From NCBI RefSeq assembly GCF_021991925.1, contig NZ_RXZI01000001.1, positions 558,001 to 622,000 on the forward strand: a stretch of DNA of 64,000 nucleotides, read 5' to 3'. Numbering within the stretch: the stretch's first letter is position 1; each line of letters begins with the position of its first letter. Below the pieces are notes generated by a model. It was given only the letters and a program-made list of their open reading frames with translations, had not been told where the DNA came from and did not search any database. Made by a program: the position numbers and the translations under genes. Of this stretch, positions 1 through 9,830 are shown in pieces. This DNA comes from Sutcliffiella horikoshii (lineage in GTDB: Bacteria; Bacillota; Bacilli; Bacillales; Bacillaceae_I).

Positions 1-1
1 A

Positions 2-307
2 GGAGAGGACTCCAAGCATGGATTGCCAAAGGAAGAAGCGTTGGCATTTGTCCGAAAACTAGAAAAATACACTAGTATCCAGGTGGTTGGATTAATGACG
101 ATGGCACCTTACACCGACGATGAAGCAGAAATAAGAAATTGCTTTCGTGAGTTAAAAACACTGCAGGGTCACATCCAGGAAATGAACCTTCCATATGCAC
201 CATGTAAAGAATTGTCAATGGGAATGTCCAACGACTATAGAATAGCGATTGAAGAAGGTGCCACCTTTATCCGAATTGGAAGTGCGCTTGTTGGAAACGA
301 ACAATAA
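2..307 (+). CDS. ylmE: YggS/YlmE-family PLP-binding protein, C-terminal part
   Basis: This is the C-terminal third of a YggS-type pyridoxal-phosphate homeostasis protein; the start lies upstream of the window. The reading frame is open from base 2, giving GEDSKHG before the in-frame TTG at 23, so that TTG is not the real start. Visible family motifs are VVGLMTMAP in the middle and the C-terminal LSMGMSNDY and [10 protein letters not shown] segments, which line the PLP phosphate site in this family. Proteins of this family bind PLP but have no known enzyme activity. The gene ends 16 bp before sepF, as in the Bacillus division cluster. Confidence 0.93.
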   Translation, partial: GEDSKHGLPKEEALAFVRKLEKYTSIQVVGLMTMAPYTDDEAEIRNCFRELKTLQGHIQEMNLPYAPCKELSMGMSNDYRIAIEEGATFIRIGSALVGNEQ

Positions 308-323
308 AGTGGAGGTGTAAGGT

Positions 324-785
324 ATGACAATCAAATCTAAATTTAAAAGTTTTTTTGCTTTGGATGATGAAGAATATGAATACAAAGAAACAGATGCCTA
401 TGAGGAAGAAGAGGTAATGGAAGAACCAAGAAGAACAAGATCGGGCACAACCCAACCAACAAAACAAAATGTTGTAAGCTTGCAAAGTGTTCAAAAAACA
501 TCCAAAGTGGTTCTATATGAGCCAAGGTCTTACTCGGAAGCACAGGATGTTGCCGACCATCTGAAAAACCGGAGGGCAATCATTGTCAATCTTCAAAGGA
601 TTGATATGGATCAGGCTAAGAGAATCGTGGACTTCCTCAGTGGCACCGTTTATGCCATAGGTGGGGATATTCAGCGAATCGGGCAGAATATTTTCCTATG
701 CACCCCTGATAATGTGGATGTATCGGGATCCATTTCCGAGATTATGCAGCAAGAGCAAGAAAACTTTAGTGATAAGAGGTGGTAG
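324..785 (+). CDS. sepF: Cell division protein SepF
   Basis: SepF binds FtsZ bundles and tethers the Z-ring to the membrane in Gram-positive bacteria. The 153-residue protein has the family layout. There is a short N-terminal amphipathic helix (about residues 1-13, with KSKFKSFF) that can insert in the membrane. An acidic, low-complexity linker follows to about residue 45. The folded SepF core (about 60-135) contains [16 protein letters not shown], the RRAIIVNL strand and the [16 protein letters not shown] segment. An AGTGGAGGTG ribosome-binding site precedes the ATG. It sits between ylmE and ylmG, the conserved arrangement. Confidence 0.97.
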   Translation: MTIKSKFKSFFALDDEEYEYKETDAYEEEEVMEEPRRTRSGTTQPTKQNVVSLQSVQKTSKVVLYEPRSYSEAQDVADHLKNRRAIIVNLQRIDMDQAKRIVDFLSGTVYAIGGDIQRIGQNIFLCTPDNVDVSGSISEIMQQEQENFSDKRW

Positions 786-791
786 GCATAA

Positions 792-1061
792 ATGTATATG
801 TTTTTTAATTTACTTAATCAGTTAGTTTTTATTTACACAATCGCGTTAATCATCTATATTTTCATGTCTTGGTTCCCAGGTGCAAGAGAATCTTCATTTG
901 GAAGAATTTTAGGGCGTATTTGCGAGCCTTACCTAGATATGTTCCGTAGAATCATTCCACCGCTGGGGATGATCGATATTTCTCCAATCGTAGCAATCTT
1001 TGTCTTACGCTATGCAGTATACGGTCTTCAAGCACTATTTCGTATGCTAGGTCTATACTAA
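792..1061 (+). CDS. ylmG: YggT-family membrane protein YlmG
   Basis: This small integral membrane protein of the YggT family (89 residues) has two hydrophobic segments, about residues 4-24 (LVFIYTIALIIYIFMSW) and 63-85. Between them is the family motif FPGARESSFGRILGRICEPYLDMFRRIIPP, shown here only in pieces: a PGARE turn and an EPYLD-FR-IIPP signature. Its biochemical role is unsettled; it lies in division clusters of Gram-positive bacteria and has been linked to division and envelope functions. It follows sepF by 6 bp and is followed by a probable terminator. Confidence 0.93.
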   Translation: MYMFFNLLNQLVFIYTIALIIYIFMSWFPGARESSFGRILGRICEPYLDMFRRIIPPLGMIDISPIVAIFVLRYAVYGLQALFRMLGLY

Positions 1062-1070
1062 CCATAAAAG

Positions 1071-1106
1071 TAGGGAATCTCCTCAAGGCGGATTCCCTAT
1101 TTAACT
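1071..1106 (+). terminator. Probable rho-independent terminator after ylmG
   Basis: Arms TAGGGAATC (1071-1079) and GATTCCCTA (1091-1099) form a perfect 9-bp stem, followed by a short mixed T-rich tail (TTTAACTTTT). The poor U-tract suggests partial read-through into ylmH. Confidence 0.55.
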
Positions 1107-1128
1107 TTTCTATGAGTAGAGTGATATT

Positions 1129-1902
1129 ATGAGTATTTATCAACATTTTCGTCAAGAAGAACATGATTTCATCGATCAGGTATTGGAATGGAAAGACACC
1201 GTGTTGGAGCAATATGCCCCAAAGCTTACGGACTTCCTTGATCCGCGCGAGCAAGATATTGTGAAAAGTGTCGTTGGAAACAATGATGAAGTGAATCTTG
1301 CATTTCACGGTGGAGCAGAAGGGGCGGAACGTAAACGTGCTTTACTATATCCACCTTATATTGAACCAACCATCGACGATTTTCAATTAAAATCGTTTCA
1401 GCTATCCTATCCCGATAAATTTGTACAGATTGAACATAGACAGGTACTTGGTTCATTAATGGGGATAGGATTGAAAAGAAGCAAGTTCGGAGATATTTAC
1501 TTTCATGATAAACATGTTCAGTTGGTTCTTGGGGCTGAGGTAAGTAAATTTGTCGAACTTCAACTACAAGAAGTGGGAAGAGTGAAGGTAACTCTTTCCG
1601 AAGTCCCACTTGACACCTTATTTGCGGCAGAATCCAGCTGGGAGGAGAAGTCAACAACAGCAGCATCCCTCCGGCTCGATGTCATGATAGCTTCCATTTA
1701 CAATCTGTCCAGACAAAAAGCTCAATTACTGATTGACGGGAAAAAAGTGAAGGTCAATTGGAGGCTTGTTGAGCAGACAGCTTTTGAATGTCAAGAAGGG
1801 GATATCCTTTCTGTAAGGGGATATGGTAGAAGTAAACTACTTACCCTTGATGGGAAAACAAAAAAAGATAAATGGAGAATTATTGTAGGAAAACAAAAAT
1901 AA
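1129..1902 (+). CDS. ylmH: S4-domain RNA-binding protein YlmH
   Basis: The protein has 257 residues, the usual length of the YlmH family. A C-terminal S4 RNA-binding domain (about residues 179-245) is recognisable by LRLDVMIASIYNLSR, the LLIDGKKVKVNW hairpin and GDILSVRGYGR. The N-terminal part is the family-specific YlmH domain with FLDPREQDIV and AFHGGAEGAERKRALLYPPY. Firmicute YlmH has been reported to act on stalled large ribosomal subunits, alongside the RqcH quality-control pathway encoded further along this window. It lies in the division cluster just before divIVA. Confidence 0.93.
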   Translation: MSIYQHFRQEEHDFIDQVLEWKDTVLEQYAPKLTDFLDPREQDIVKSVVGNNDEVNLAFHGGAEGAERKRALLYPPYIEPTIDDFQLKSFQLSYPDKFVQIEHRQVLGSLMGIGLKRSKFGDIYFHDKHVQLVLGAEVSKFVELQLQEVGRVKVTLSEVPLDTLFAAESSWEEKSTTAASLRLDVMIASIYNLSRQKAQLLIDGKKVKVNWRLVEQTAFECQEGDILSVRGYGRSKLLTLDGKTKKDKWRIIVGKQK

Positions 1903-1981
1903 TTTATAGCTAGGCAGGAAAAATTGGATACCTGTCGAATAATGTTAAGTAATAGTAGAGATTTTAATGGAGGTGGCATCA

Positions 1982-2482
1982 ATGCCCTTAACACCGCTTG
2001 ATATTCACAATAAAGAGTTCAATAAGGCTTTTCGTGGTTATGATGAAGATGAAGTAAATGAGTTTCTAGATCAGGTAATCAAGGATTATGAAATGATTTT
2101 ACGAGAAAAGAAGGAACATGAGGAAAAGGTGAAAGAATTACATGACCGCCTATCTCATTTCACGACCATTGAGGAAACATTGAATAAATCCATCTTGGTG
2201 GCTCAGGAATCTGCAGAAGATGTCAGAAGGAATGCTCAAAAGGAAGCGAAGCTGATCATTAAAGAGGCAGAAAAGAACGCAGACCGCATCATCAATGAGT
2301 CCCTCTTAAAGTCAAGAAAGTTGCAAGTGGAAATCGATGAACTGAAAAAACAATCAAAGATTTTCCGTAACCGTTTCAAGATGCTTGTTGAAGCACAATT
2401 GGAATTGATTGATAATGACGATTGGGAACATTTGATGGAATACGAGGAAAAAGATAAAGAATTAGAAGAAAGTGGCGTATAA
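1982..2482 (+). CDS. divIVA: Cell division initiation protein DivIVA
   Basis: DivIVA is a coiled-coil scaffold that binds negatively curved membrane at septa and poles and recruits Min and sporulation factors. The start is set at 1982 ([13 protein letters not shown]) because GGAGGTGG at 1969-1976 is correctly spaced for it; an in-frame ATG at 1967 overlaps that ribosome-binding site. The protein has 166 residues. The conserved N-terminal lipid-binding domain (about 1-60, with [16 protein letters not shown]) is followed by a long heptad-rich coiled coil (about 65-150) and an acidic tail. It is the last gene of the division cluster here; a new promoter follows. Confidence 0.96.
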   Translation: MPLTPLDIHNKEFNKAFRGYDEDEVNEFLDQVIKDYEMILREKKEHEEKVKELHDRLSHFTTIEETLNKSILVAQESAEDVRRNAQKEAKLIIKEAEKNADRIINESLLKSRKLQVEIDELKKQSKIFRNRFKMLVEAQLELIDNDDWEHLMEYEEKDKELEESGV

Positions 2483-2484
2483 CC

Positions 2485-2514
2485 TTGACGATATAAGGTT
2501 ATATTCAGTATAAT
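2485..2514 (+). promoter_or_regulatory. Sigma-A-type promoter of the ileS leader transcript
   Basis: TTGACG at 2485-2490 and TATAAT at 2509-2514 are separated by 18 bp. The promoter starts within 5 bp of the divIVA stop and points into the T-box leader. Confidence 0.7.
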
Positions 2515-2579
2515 AACGAAACAAATCAAAGTTTTTTCATATCATAGTTTAAATGAACTTATTTACATTATACAAAATA

Positions 2580-2840
2580 GAAAGCGTTGATAGGGACAGT
2601 AGTTTCTCTTATCACTTATTGAAGCGAGTCGGGGATGGTGGAAGCCCGGTATAAGGAGAGGAATGAACATCACCCTAGAGCATTGGACTGAAGGCTTGAT
2701 AGCTTGTAAGTTCAATCGTCACATTCACGTTACGAATGCTAAAGTGGACCGGATACTGTATCAAAAAAACAGTTTGGTCAATTTAGGGTGGTACCACGGG
2801 AGATCCTCTCGTCCCTTTTTTGGGATGAGGGGATTTTTTT
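2580..2840 (+). promoter_or_regulatory. T-box riboswitch, isoleucine-specific
   Basis: This leader RNA reads the charging state of tRNA-Ile and controls ileS. It has a stem I region from about 2580 with GATAGGGACAGTAG and a GGTGG element. A candidate specifier codon ATC lies at 2669-2671 in the segment GAACATCACC. The canonical T-box AGGGTGGTACCACGGG is at 2785-2800. TGGT at 2789-2792 can pair with the ACCA end of uncharged tRNA-Ile. A terminator follows immediately. The aminoacyl-tRNA synthetase downstream confirms the specificity. Confidence 0.95.
2803..2840 (+). terminator. T-box leader terminator
   Basis: ATCCTCTCGTCCC pairs, with G-U pairs, with GGGATGAGGGGAT. A run of seven T residues follows at 2834-2840. 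It competes with the T-box antiterminator. Confidence 0.9.
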
Positions 2841-2848
2841 ATTTATTT

Positions 2849-3033
2849 GGCTCTGTTAAAGCATACTGTTGGTTTTTAGTTGCAACTTAGCTGTTGATTG
2901 GAGCAATAGGCGAAGACTCCTGAGGGAGATAGCGTTTAGGGGAGACCCCGCAGGCGCAAGCTGAGGAGGCTCCCAAACGCCCCTAGGAAAGCGAAGCCTA
3001 GTGCGGAAATCAACAGCGGAGTTTAACAGAGCA
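2849..3033. mobile_element. MITE-like element with GC-rich hairpin core (copy 1)
   Basis: A 185-bp non-coding element has ends GGCTCTGTTAAA and TTTAACAGAGCA, inverted repeats matching 11 of 12. It is flanked by a perfect 8-bp direct repeat, ATTTATTT, at 2841-2848 and 3034-3041, which looks like a target-site duplication. Inner inverted words GCTGTTGATT and AATCAACAGC flank a GC-rich core that can fold (GCGTTT..GGGAG with CTCCC..AAACGC). No protein is encoded. It lies between the T-box terminator and ileS, so it is transcribed in the ileS leader. A related 182-bp copy is at 54878. Confidence 0.8.
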
Positions 3034-3067
3034 ATTTATTTTAAGGTAAAGAGTTTCATATCTGTAT

Positions 3068-3117
3068 GAGGAAAGCGAAGCAGTTTGCAAAACTTAACAG
3101 TGGTGTTTATCAGATCA
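3068..3117. repeat. Degenerate 3' end of the same repeat family
   Basis: The 50 bp here resemble 61336-61384, the right end of another copy. Shared words are GGAAAGCGAAGC, GTTTGC, AACAGT and a decayed TTTATCAGATCA in place of TTTAACAGAGCC. It looks like an old remnant next to the intact copy at 2849-3033. Confidence 0.55.
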
Positions 3118-3169
3118 TTATTTTATGAAAAAACAACAAATTAAAAATGTGAAAGTTGGAGGAAATACC

Positions 3170-5938
3170 ATGGAATACAAAGATACGTTATTAATGCCAA
3201 AAACCGAATTCCCTATGCGCGGAAACCTGCCGAACCGCGAGCCACAGCTACAACAAAAATGGGATGAAATGGACATCTATAAAAAGGTGCAAGAACGCAC
3301 TAAGGACCGTCCGATGTATGTATTGCACGATGGACCTCCATATGCAAATGGAGACATCCATATGGGTCATGCGCTAAACAAGGTCTTAAAGGACTTTATC
3401 GTGCGCTATAAGTCCATGAGTGGATACCATGTTCCATATGTTCCGGGTTGGGATACTCATGGTTTGCCAATTGAAACAGCTTTAACAAAAAACAAAAAAG
3501 TGAAACGCAAGGAAATGTCTGTGGCAGATTTCCGTAAATTGTGTGAAGAATACGCCTATGATCAAGTAGACCGCCAGCGTGAGCAGTTCATGCGACTAGG
3601 GGTACGTGGAGACTGGTTCAACCCGTATATCACATTAAAGCCAGAATACGAAGCACAGCAAATCAAAGTTTTCGGTGAAATGGCGAAAAATGGCCTGATC
3701 TATAAAGGATTGAAGCCTGTATACTGGTCCCCGTCCAGTGAATCCGCGCTTGCTGAAGCGGAAATCGAGTATCAAGATAAGCGTTCTCCTTCCATCTATG
3801 TAGCATTTAAGGTAGAAGACGGAAAAGGAGTGTTGGACGGTTCCGAAAGCTTCATCATCTGGACGACTACTCCTTGGACGATCCCGGCTAACCTTGGAAT
3901 TGCCGTAAATGCGGATCTTGATTACAGTGTGGTAGAAGTGAACGGTGATAAATTCATAATTGCTGCAGAGCTTCTAGAAACGGTATCCAGCACGCTTGAG
4001 TGGGAAGATGCCAAAGTGGTAAAAACATTTAAAGGTGCAGAGCTTGATCATGTTGTTGCCAAGCACCCACTATATGATCGTACTTCCTTAGTAATGCTCG
4101 GTGACCATGTCACAACAGACGCTGGTACTGGTTGTGTACACACGGCACCAGGTCACGGGGAAGACGACTTTATCATCGGGAAGAAATATGGTCTGGATGT
4201 TTTGTGCCCGGTTGATGCAAAAGGAAACATGACAGAAGAAGCACCTGGCTTTGAAGGGCTATTCTATGACGAGGCTAACAAGCCGATCACAGAAAAACTT
4301 CAAGAAGCAGGAGCACTTCTTAAATTGAACTTTATCACTCACTCCTATCCGCATGACTGGCGTACAAAGAAGCCGACCATTTTCCGTGCAACGGCACAAT
4401 GGTTTGCATCAATCGATAAAATCAGAGATCAATTGCTAGAAGCAGTGGCAGAGACAAAATGGGTACCGGCATGGGGCGAAACGCGCCTGTATAACATGGT
4501 ACGTGACCGTGGCGACTGGTGTATCTCCCGTCAGCGTGCGTGGGGTGTTCCGATTCCGGTATTCTACGCAGAAAACGGACAGGAAATCATCACGGATGAG
4601 ACAATCAATCATGTATCTTCACTTTTCAGGGAGCATGGCTCAAACATCTGGTTCGAAAAAGAAGCAAAAGACCTGCTACCGGAAGGTTTTACGCATGAAG
4701 GAAGCCCGAATGGTACATTCTTCAAAGAAATGGACATCATGGATGTATGGTTCGATTCCGGTTCTTCCCATCAATCCGTCCTTGAAGAAAGAGATGACCT
4801 GCAACGTCCGGCTGACCTATATCTTGAAGGTTCTGACCAATACCGCGGATGGTTTAACTCTTCCTTGACAACCAGTGTAGCAGTGACAGGAAAAGCTCCT
4901 TATAAAGGGATTTTAAGTCACGGCTTCGCACTGGATGGGGATGGACGCAAGATGAGTAAGTCCCTTGGTAACGTAGTTCTTCCATCCAAGGTAATGAACC
5001 AGCTTGGAGCAGACATCCTTCGCCTATGGGTGGCATCTGTTGATTATCAATCGGATGTTCGTGTTTCTGATAACATCTTAAAGCAAGTAGCTGAAGTGTA
5101 CCGTAAGATCCGTAACACTTTCCGTTTCCTTCTTGGAAACCTTGCTGATTTCGATCCTACTCTACACGCTGTAGAGATGAAAGATCTACGTGAAGTGGAC
5201 CGCTATATGATGGTGAAGCTTAACAACATGATCACAAAGGTGAAGAAATCCTATGAAGACTATGAATTTGCAGGTATCTATCATGCGGTTCATAACTTCT
5301 GTACGATTGAACTAAGTTCTTTCTATCTTGATTTTGCAAAGGATATCCTTTACATTGAAGCGAAAGATCAGCATGACCGCCGTGCTATCCAGACAGTTCT
5401 ATACGAGACATTACTTGCTCTTACAAAGCTTGTGACACCGATCCTTCCTCATACAGCTGATGAAGTTTGGTCCCATATCGAGTTTGTAAAAGAGGAAAGC
5501 GTGCAGCTGGTGGATATGCCAGATGTATTGCCTGTTGATAATGCGGATGCAATCGAAGAAAAATGGGATAAATTCATGTCCTTGCGTGACGATGTTCTGA
5601 AAGCCCTGGAGGTTGCACGTAACGAAAAGGTGATTGGTAAATCGCTTGCTGCGAAAATTACGTTGTACCCTGATGCTGAAACAAAGACATTGCTTGATTC
5701 CATCGAGGAAAATGTTCAACAGCTATTTATCGTATCTGGTTTAGAAGTAGCCGGTCTGAAGGAAGATGCTCCTGAGAATGCCCAAGCATTTGAAGGCGTC
5801 GCAATTTCCGTAACTCCAGCCGATGGGGAAACATGTGACCGTTGCTGGGTTGTAACACCAACAGTAGGTAAAGATGCGGATCATCCGACACTATGTGTAC
5901 GCTGTGCTTCCGTTGTTAAAGAGAATTACACTGCATAA
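3170..5938 (+). CDS. ileS: Isoleucyl-tRNA synthetase
   Basis: This cytoplasmic class I synthetase charges tRNA-Ile. The start is set at 3170 ([12 protein letters not shown]), preceded by GGAGG at 3159-3163; an in-frame ATG at 3125 would add 15 residues not seen in the family. The 922-residue length matches the bacterial enzyme. Visible signatures are HMGH at residues 64-67, the editing-domain WTTTPWTIP motif, GDWCISRQR in the catalytic core, KMSKS in [10 protein letters not shown], and a C-terminal zinc site CDRCW with CVRC. It is controlled by the upstream isoleucine T-box. The ylyA gene that follows ileS in B. subtilis is absent here. Confidence 0.98.
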   Translation: MEYKDTLLMPKTEFPMRGNLPNREPQLQQKWDEMDIYKKVQERTKDRPMYVLHDGPPYANGDIHMGHALNKVLKDFIVRYKSMSGYHVPYVPGWDTHGLPIETALTKNKKVKRKEMSVADFRKLCEEYAYDQVDRQREQFMRLGVRGDWFNPYITLKPEYEAQQIKVFGEMAKNGLIYKGLKPVYWSPSSESALAEAEIEYQDKRSPSIYVAFKVEDGKGVLDGSESFIIWTTTPWTIPANLGIAVNADLDYSVVEVNGDKFIIAAELLETVSSTLEWEDAKVVKTFKGAELDHVVAKHPLYDRTSLVMLGDHVTTDAGTGCVHTAPGHGEDDFIIGKKYGLDVLCPVDAKGNMTEEAPGFEGLFYDEANKPITEKLQEAGALLKLNFITHSYPHDWRTKKPTIFRATAQWFASIDKIRDQLLEAVAETKWVPAWGETRLYNMVRDRGDWCISRQRAWGVPIPVFYAENGQEIITDETINHVSSLFREHGSNIWFEKEAKDLLPEGFTHEGSPNGTFFKEMDIMDVWFDSGSSHQSVLEERDDLQRPADLYLEGSDQYRGWFNSSLTTSVAVTGKAPYKGILSHGFALDGDGRKMSKSLGNVVLPSKVMNQLGADILRLWVASVDYQSDVRVSDNILKQVAEVYRKIRNTFRFLLGNLADFDPTLHAVEMKDLREVDRYMMVKLNNMITKVKKSYEDYEFAGIYHAVHNFCTIELSSFYLDFAKDILYIEAKDQHDRRAIQTVLYETLLALTKLVTPILPHTADEVWSHIEFVKEESVQLVDMPDVLPVDNADAIEEKWDKFMSLRDDVLKALEVARNEKVIGKSLAAKITLYPDAETKTLLDSIEENVQQLFIVSGLEVAGLKEDAPENAQAFEGVAISVTPADGETCDRCWVVTPTVGKDADHPTLCVRCASVVKENYTA

Positions 5939-5941
5939 AAG

Positions 5942-5970
5942 AAAACCGCTGACATTTGTCAGCGGTTTTT
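5942..5970 (+). terminator. Rho-independent terminator after ileS
   Basis: AAAACCGCTGAC and GTCAGCGGTTTT form a strong stem with a short ATTT loop and a T tail. Confidence 0.9.
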
Positions 5971-6067
5971 ATATGGAAACCAATCTGTCAATACTTCAGC
6001 TTTATTTACTACCCTCTATTTGCTATAATTCAAAAGTACATATAAAAAGCTGGGGGTATTTGTCAAG

Positions 6068-6535
6068 ATGTATTATCTTATTGCACTTGGAATTATCATT
6101 CTCGACCAACTAACAAAATGGTTGGTTGTACGATACATGGAGCTTGGAGAAAGCATTCCGATCATACATAACTTTTTGTACTTATCCTCCCACCGCAATC
6201 GTGGAGCTGCCTGGGGGATATTAGAAGGCCAGATGTACTTTTTTTATATTATTACAGTAGGTGTTGTAATCGGACTTGTTGTGTACTTGCAAAAGTTGCC
6301 TAAAGACCAACCTTGGATGAAGCTTGCATTGAGTTTGATGCTAGGAGGGGCGATCGGTAACTTCATTGATCGAGTGTTACACCAGGAAGTGATTGACTTC
6401 ATCAACACTTTCATATTCACCTATGATTTTCCAATATTCAATGTGGCGGATTCTGCATTAGTGATAGGCGTTGGAATCATATTAGTCTTAACGATACTTG
6501 AAGGCAAGAAAGAGAAGGAGTTATCAAAAAAATGA
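6068..6535 (+). CDS. lspA: Lipoprotein signal peptidase (signal peptidase II)
   Basis: This membrane aspartyl protease removes signal peptides from diacylglyceryl-modified prolipoproteins. The 155-residue protein has four hydrophobic segments (about 2-20, 57-75, 85-101 and 130-146). It also has the family motifs [24 protein letters not shown] and FNVADSA. By family comparison the catalytic pair is Asp110 (in VIDFI) and Asp128 (in NVAD). GGGGG at 6051-6055 serves as ribosome-binding site. The stop overlaps the rluD start by 4 bp. A TGCTATAAT extended -10 at about 6021-6029 may provide its own promoter. Confidence 0.97.
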   Translation: MYYLIALGIIILDQLTKWLVVRYMELGESIPIIHNFLYLSSHRNRGAAWGILEGQMYFFYIITVGVVIGLVVYLQKLPKDQPWMKLALSLMLGGAIGNFIDRVLHQEVIDFINTFIFTYDFPIFNVADSALVIGVGIILVLTILEGKKEKELSKK

Positions 6536-7446
6536 CAGAAACCATGACGATTCAGATCGATGAATCACAGAAGAATGACCGTATCGACAAGGTGCTTTCC
6601 ACCCAGAATGAGGAATGGTCACGCTCGCAGGTCCAGCAATGGATCAAAGAGGGACAAGTGCTTGTAAACGGAGAAAAAACAAAACCTAACTATAAGTGTA
6701 GTGTAGGTGATGACATTACCGTTACCATACCCGAACCGGAGGCATTGGATGTAGTGCCAGAAGAGATGGACCTTGATATTTACTATGAAGACGCGGATGT
6801 CATTGTGGTAAATAAACCGCGAGGCATGGTGGTCCATCCTGCAGCAGGGCATGCGACCGGGACACTTGTAAATGGTTTGATGGCTCATTGCAAAGACCTC
6901 TCAGGTATCAATGGTGTCTTAAGGCCTGGCATAGTACATCGAATTGATAAAGACACATCTGGGCTTTTGATGATCGCAAAAAACGACTTTGCACATGAAA
7001 AACTTGTCAACCAGCTTGTGGCAAAGACTGTAACACGGAAGTATCAAGCAATTGTTCACGGTGTTATTTCCCATGACGTAGGGACTGTCGATGCTCCGAT
7101 CGGCCGGGATAAAAAAGATCGCCAAGCGATGACAGTGACAGATGAAAACAGCAGAAACGCCGTCACTCACTTCCGGGTGATAGAACGATTTAAAGATTTC
7201 ACGCATATTGAGTGCCAGCTTGAAACCGGGCGCACACACCAAATTCGTGTCCATATGAAGTATATTGGGTATCCTTTAGCGGGGGACCCGAAATATGGTC
7301 CGAAAAAATCACTGGATATTGAAGGACAGGCTCTTCACGCGGGAATCCTTGGTTTTATCCATCCACGTTCGGAAGAATACATGGAATTTGCGGCACCTAA
7401 TCCGCCAGAATTCGAGCGCGTTTTAAAACATTTAAAAAATCATTGA
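6532..7446 (+). CDS. rluD: 23S rRNA pseudouridine synthase, RluD type
   Basis: This RluA/RluD-family pseudouridine synthase (304 residues) corresponds to B. subtilis YlyB. An N-terminal S4 domain (about 16-75, [18 protein letters not shown]) precedes the catalytic domain. The signature HRIDKDTSG carries the predicted catalytic Asp139, and [10 protein letters not shown] and ALHAG complete the active site. The substrate is inferred from the family (uridines in 23S rRNA helix 69). The ATG overlaps the lspA TGA, so the two are translationally coupled. The pyr promoter overlaps its stop codon. Confidence 0.93.
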   Translation: MTETMTIQIDESQKNDRIDKVLSTQNEEWSRSQVQQWIKEGQVLVNGEKTKPNYKCSVGDDITVTIPEPEALDVVPEEMDLDIYYEDADVIVVNKPRGMVVHPAAGHATGTLVNGLMAHCKDLSGINGVLRPGIVHRIDKDTSGLLMIAKNDFAHEKLVNQLVAKTVTRKYQAIVHGVISHDVGTVDAPIGRDKKDRQAMTVTDENSRNAVTHFRVIERFKDFTHIECQLETGRTHQIRVHMKYIGYPLAGDPKYGPKKSLDIEGQALHAGILGFIHPRSEEYMEFAAPNPPEFERVLKHLKNH

Positions 7447-7471
7447 CATCCTAAAGTTATTTTGAGATAAT
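7443..7471 (+). promoter_or_regulatory. Sigma-A promoter of the pyrimidine operon
   Basis: TTGACA at 7443-7448 and GATAAT at 7466-7471 have 17-bp spacing. The -35 overlaps the stop codon of rluD. Transcription would start at about 7478, just before the first PyrR-binding loop. Confidence 0.85.
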
Positions 7472-7487
7472 CATTACAGTTGAATAA

Positions 7488-7613
7488 GACCTTTAAATGA
7501 CAGTCCCGTGAGGCTGAGAAGGTAACGGCATATGTGAATGGAGAAGCTATATCTATAGCCACCCCTCTATTTTCATGTACAAAAACCTCTCATCATACGG
7601 TGAGAGGTTTTTT
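7488..7613 (+). promoter_or_regulatory. PyrR-regulated attenuator 1 (pyrR leader)
   Basis: The PyrR-binding loop is CTTTAAATGACAGTCCCGTG followed by AGGCTGAGAAGG (about 7490-7522). The Rho-independent terminator lies at 7583-7613 (AACCTCTCA and TGAGAGGTT, then T residues). With UMP or UTP bound, PyrR stabilises the anti-antiterminator and transcription stops before pyrR. Confidence 0.93.
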
Positions 7614-7647
7614 GTTTCTCGTTACAGGTAAGGGTAAGAAAGGGTGA

Positions 7648-8196
<549 letters not shown>

Positions 8197-8198
8197 AT

Positions 8199-8325
8199 AG
8201 ACCCTTTTAATTGCAGTCCCGTGAGGCTGGCAAAGGGGTAAATTGGTTTTGAGAATCCGCTGCTGGCGGATATTCGAGGAGCCTCTCTACCTCTTTGCGC
8301 CATCAGGCTGCCAAAGAGTTTTTTT
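8199..8325 (+). promoter_or_regulatory. PyrR-regulated attenuator 2 (pyrR-pyrP)
   Basis: The binding loop is CCTTTTAATTGCAGTCCCGT then GAGGCTGGCAAAGGGG (about 8202-8238). The terminator at 8291-8325 has CTCTTTG and CAAAGAG arms followed by seven T residues. Confidence 0.93.
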
Positions 8326-8349
8326 ATGGGAAAATAGGGAGGTAATCTG

Positions 8350-9669
8350 ATGAGAGAGAAACCAGTTTTAGACATACATGAAGTACCTAGCAAATCAAAA
8401 TGGTTGATTTTCAGTATACAACATTTATTCGCCATGTTTGGCGCAACGATATTAGTTCCTGCACTTGTAGGACTGAATCCAGCAGTTGCGTTGATAGCAA
8501 GTGGCCTTGGAACGCTTGCTTACATTTTCATCACTAAAGGACAGATCCCAGCATATCTTGGTTCATCCTTTGCCTTCATCGTGCCGATCATAGCGGCCTC
8601 GGAACTTGCAGGTCCCGGCGGAGCGATGGTAGGGGGATTCCTTGCAGGGGCGGTATATGGAATTGTGGCCCTATTGATCAAGCAGCTTGGCCATCAATGG
8701 ATCTTAACCATTTTGCCTCCGGTTGTAGTAGGGCCGGTGATTATAGTTATAGGACTAGGTTTAGCCGGAGTTGCAGTCGATATGGCAATGTATGAAAATC
8801 CCGGCGCACCAGAAGCTGAACTCATCTATAGTGTGAAACATCTTACGGTAGCCTTGACAACACTTGCCATTACCATTGTAAGTGCGATTTTCTTAAGAGG
8901 CATCTTCGGCATCATCCCGATACTGATTGGTATCGTCGGTGGATATATTACAGCATATTTTGCAGGATTGATTGACTTGACACCAGTGAGTGTAGCAAAG
9001 TGGATCGAAGCACCGAACTTTATCGTACCGTTTGTTGATTATTCCCCAATGGTGACAGTGTCCATCATCGGTATCATGGTTCCGATAGCAATTGTAACCA
9101 TCGCAGAACATATTGGAGATCAAATGGTAATCAGTAAAATTGTCGGAAAGAACTTTATTAAAAAACCAGGACTACACCGCTCCATCCTAGGGGATGGTGT
9201 GGCAACGATGATCGCCTCCTTGATTGGTGGTCCACCTAACACAACGTATGGTGAAAACATCGGGGTCCTGGCCATAACGAGAGTTTTCAGTGTCTTTGTT
9301 GTCGGAGGAGCGGCAGTCCTTGCCATCATGTTCGGATTTATCGGTAAAATATCAGCTTTGATCGGCACCATTCCAAGTGCGGTAATGGGTGGGGTATCCA
9401 TCCTCTTGTTTGGAATAATAGCTTCAAGTGGTTTAAGAACGTTAATTGACAATAAAATAGATTTCAGTGTAAAACGAAATCTGATCATCGCTTCTGTGAT
9501 CATGGTAATAGGTGTGGGAGGAGCTTTCATTAAAGTGCTTGACGTGCAGATTGCAGGAATGGCGCTGGCAACGATCATCGGGATCTTCCTTAACATTTTC
9601 TTACCGGGGAGAGAATCCGCAGCATCAGAACATGATGTGATGGATGAAGAACAAAATACAGTAGCTTAA
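8350..9669 (+). CDS. pyrP: Uracil permease
   Basis: This nucleobase:cation symporter of the NCS2/UraA family (439 residues) imports uracil. It is almost entirely hydrophobic, with about a dozen or more membrane segments. The N-terminal QHLFAMFGATILVPAL signature, the GSSFAFI motif and the signature around VTIAEHIGDQMV, followed by GGPPNTTYGENIG, mark the substrate site of the family. It sits between two PyrR attenuators, as in other Bacillus species. GGGAGGT precedes the ATG. Confidence 0.96.
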   Translation: MREKPVLDIHEVPSKSKWLIFSIQHLFAMFGATILVPALVGLNPAVALIASGLGTLAYIFITKGQIPAYLGSSFAFIVPIIAASELAGPGGAMVGGFLAGAVYGIVALLIKQLGHQWILTILPPVVVGPVIIVIGLGLAGVAVDMAMYENPGAPEAELIYSVKHLTVALTTLAITIVSAIFLRGIFGIIPILIGIVGGYITAYFAGLIDLTPVSVAKWIEAPNFIVPFVDYSPMVTVSIIGIMVPIAIVTIAEHIGDQMVISKIVGKNFIKKPGLHRSILGDGVATMIASLIGGPPNTTYGENIGVLAITRVFSVFVVGGAAVLAIMFGFIGKISALIGTIPSAVMGGVSILLFGIIASSGLRTLIDNKIDFSVKRNLIIASVIMVIGVGGAFIKVLDVQIAGMALATIIGIFLNIFLPGRESAASEHDVMDEEQNTVA

Positions 9670-9670
9670 C

Positions 9671-9810
9671 CTTTTAAGACAAGTCCAGAGAGGCTGAGAA
9701 GGGTGCAAAGCGAACACTTAGTAAACAAGGAAGATTCTGCAATAGTATCCTCTTGTTTACCTGAGTATGAGCAAAACACCCTTCCGCCAAAATGGATAGG
9801 GTGTTTTTTT
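9671..9810 (+). promoter_or_regulatory. PyrR-regulated attenuator 3 (pyrP-pyrB)
   Basis: The binding loop is CCTTTTAAGACAAGTCCAGA then GAGGCTGAGAAGG (about 9670-9702). A long internal hairpin GTAAACAAG/CTTGTTTAC (9721-9760) is the likely antiterminator region. The terminator AACACCCT/AGGGTGTT with seven T residues ends at 9810. Confidence 0.93.
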
Positions 9811-9830
9811 ATGAAACGGGAGGGATGGAA

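Noticed and set aside
2663-2890. 75-codon open frame starting in the ileS leader
   Set aside because: It runs through the T-box and its terminator, which are clear RNA features, and ends in the MITE-like element.
9120-9596. 158-codon open frame on the - strand inside pyrP
   Set aside because: Antisense to an unmistakable permease gene, no ribosome-binding site and no recognisable domain.
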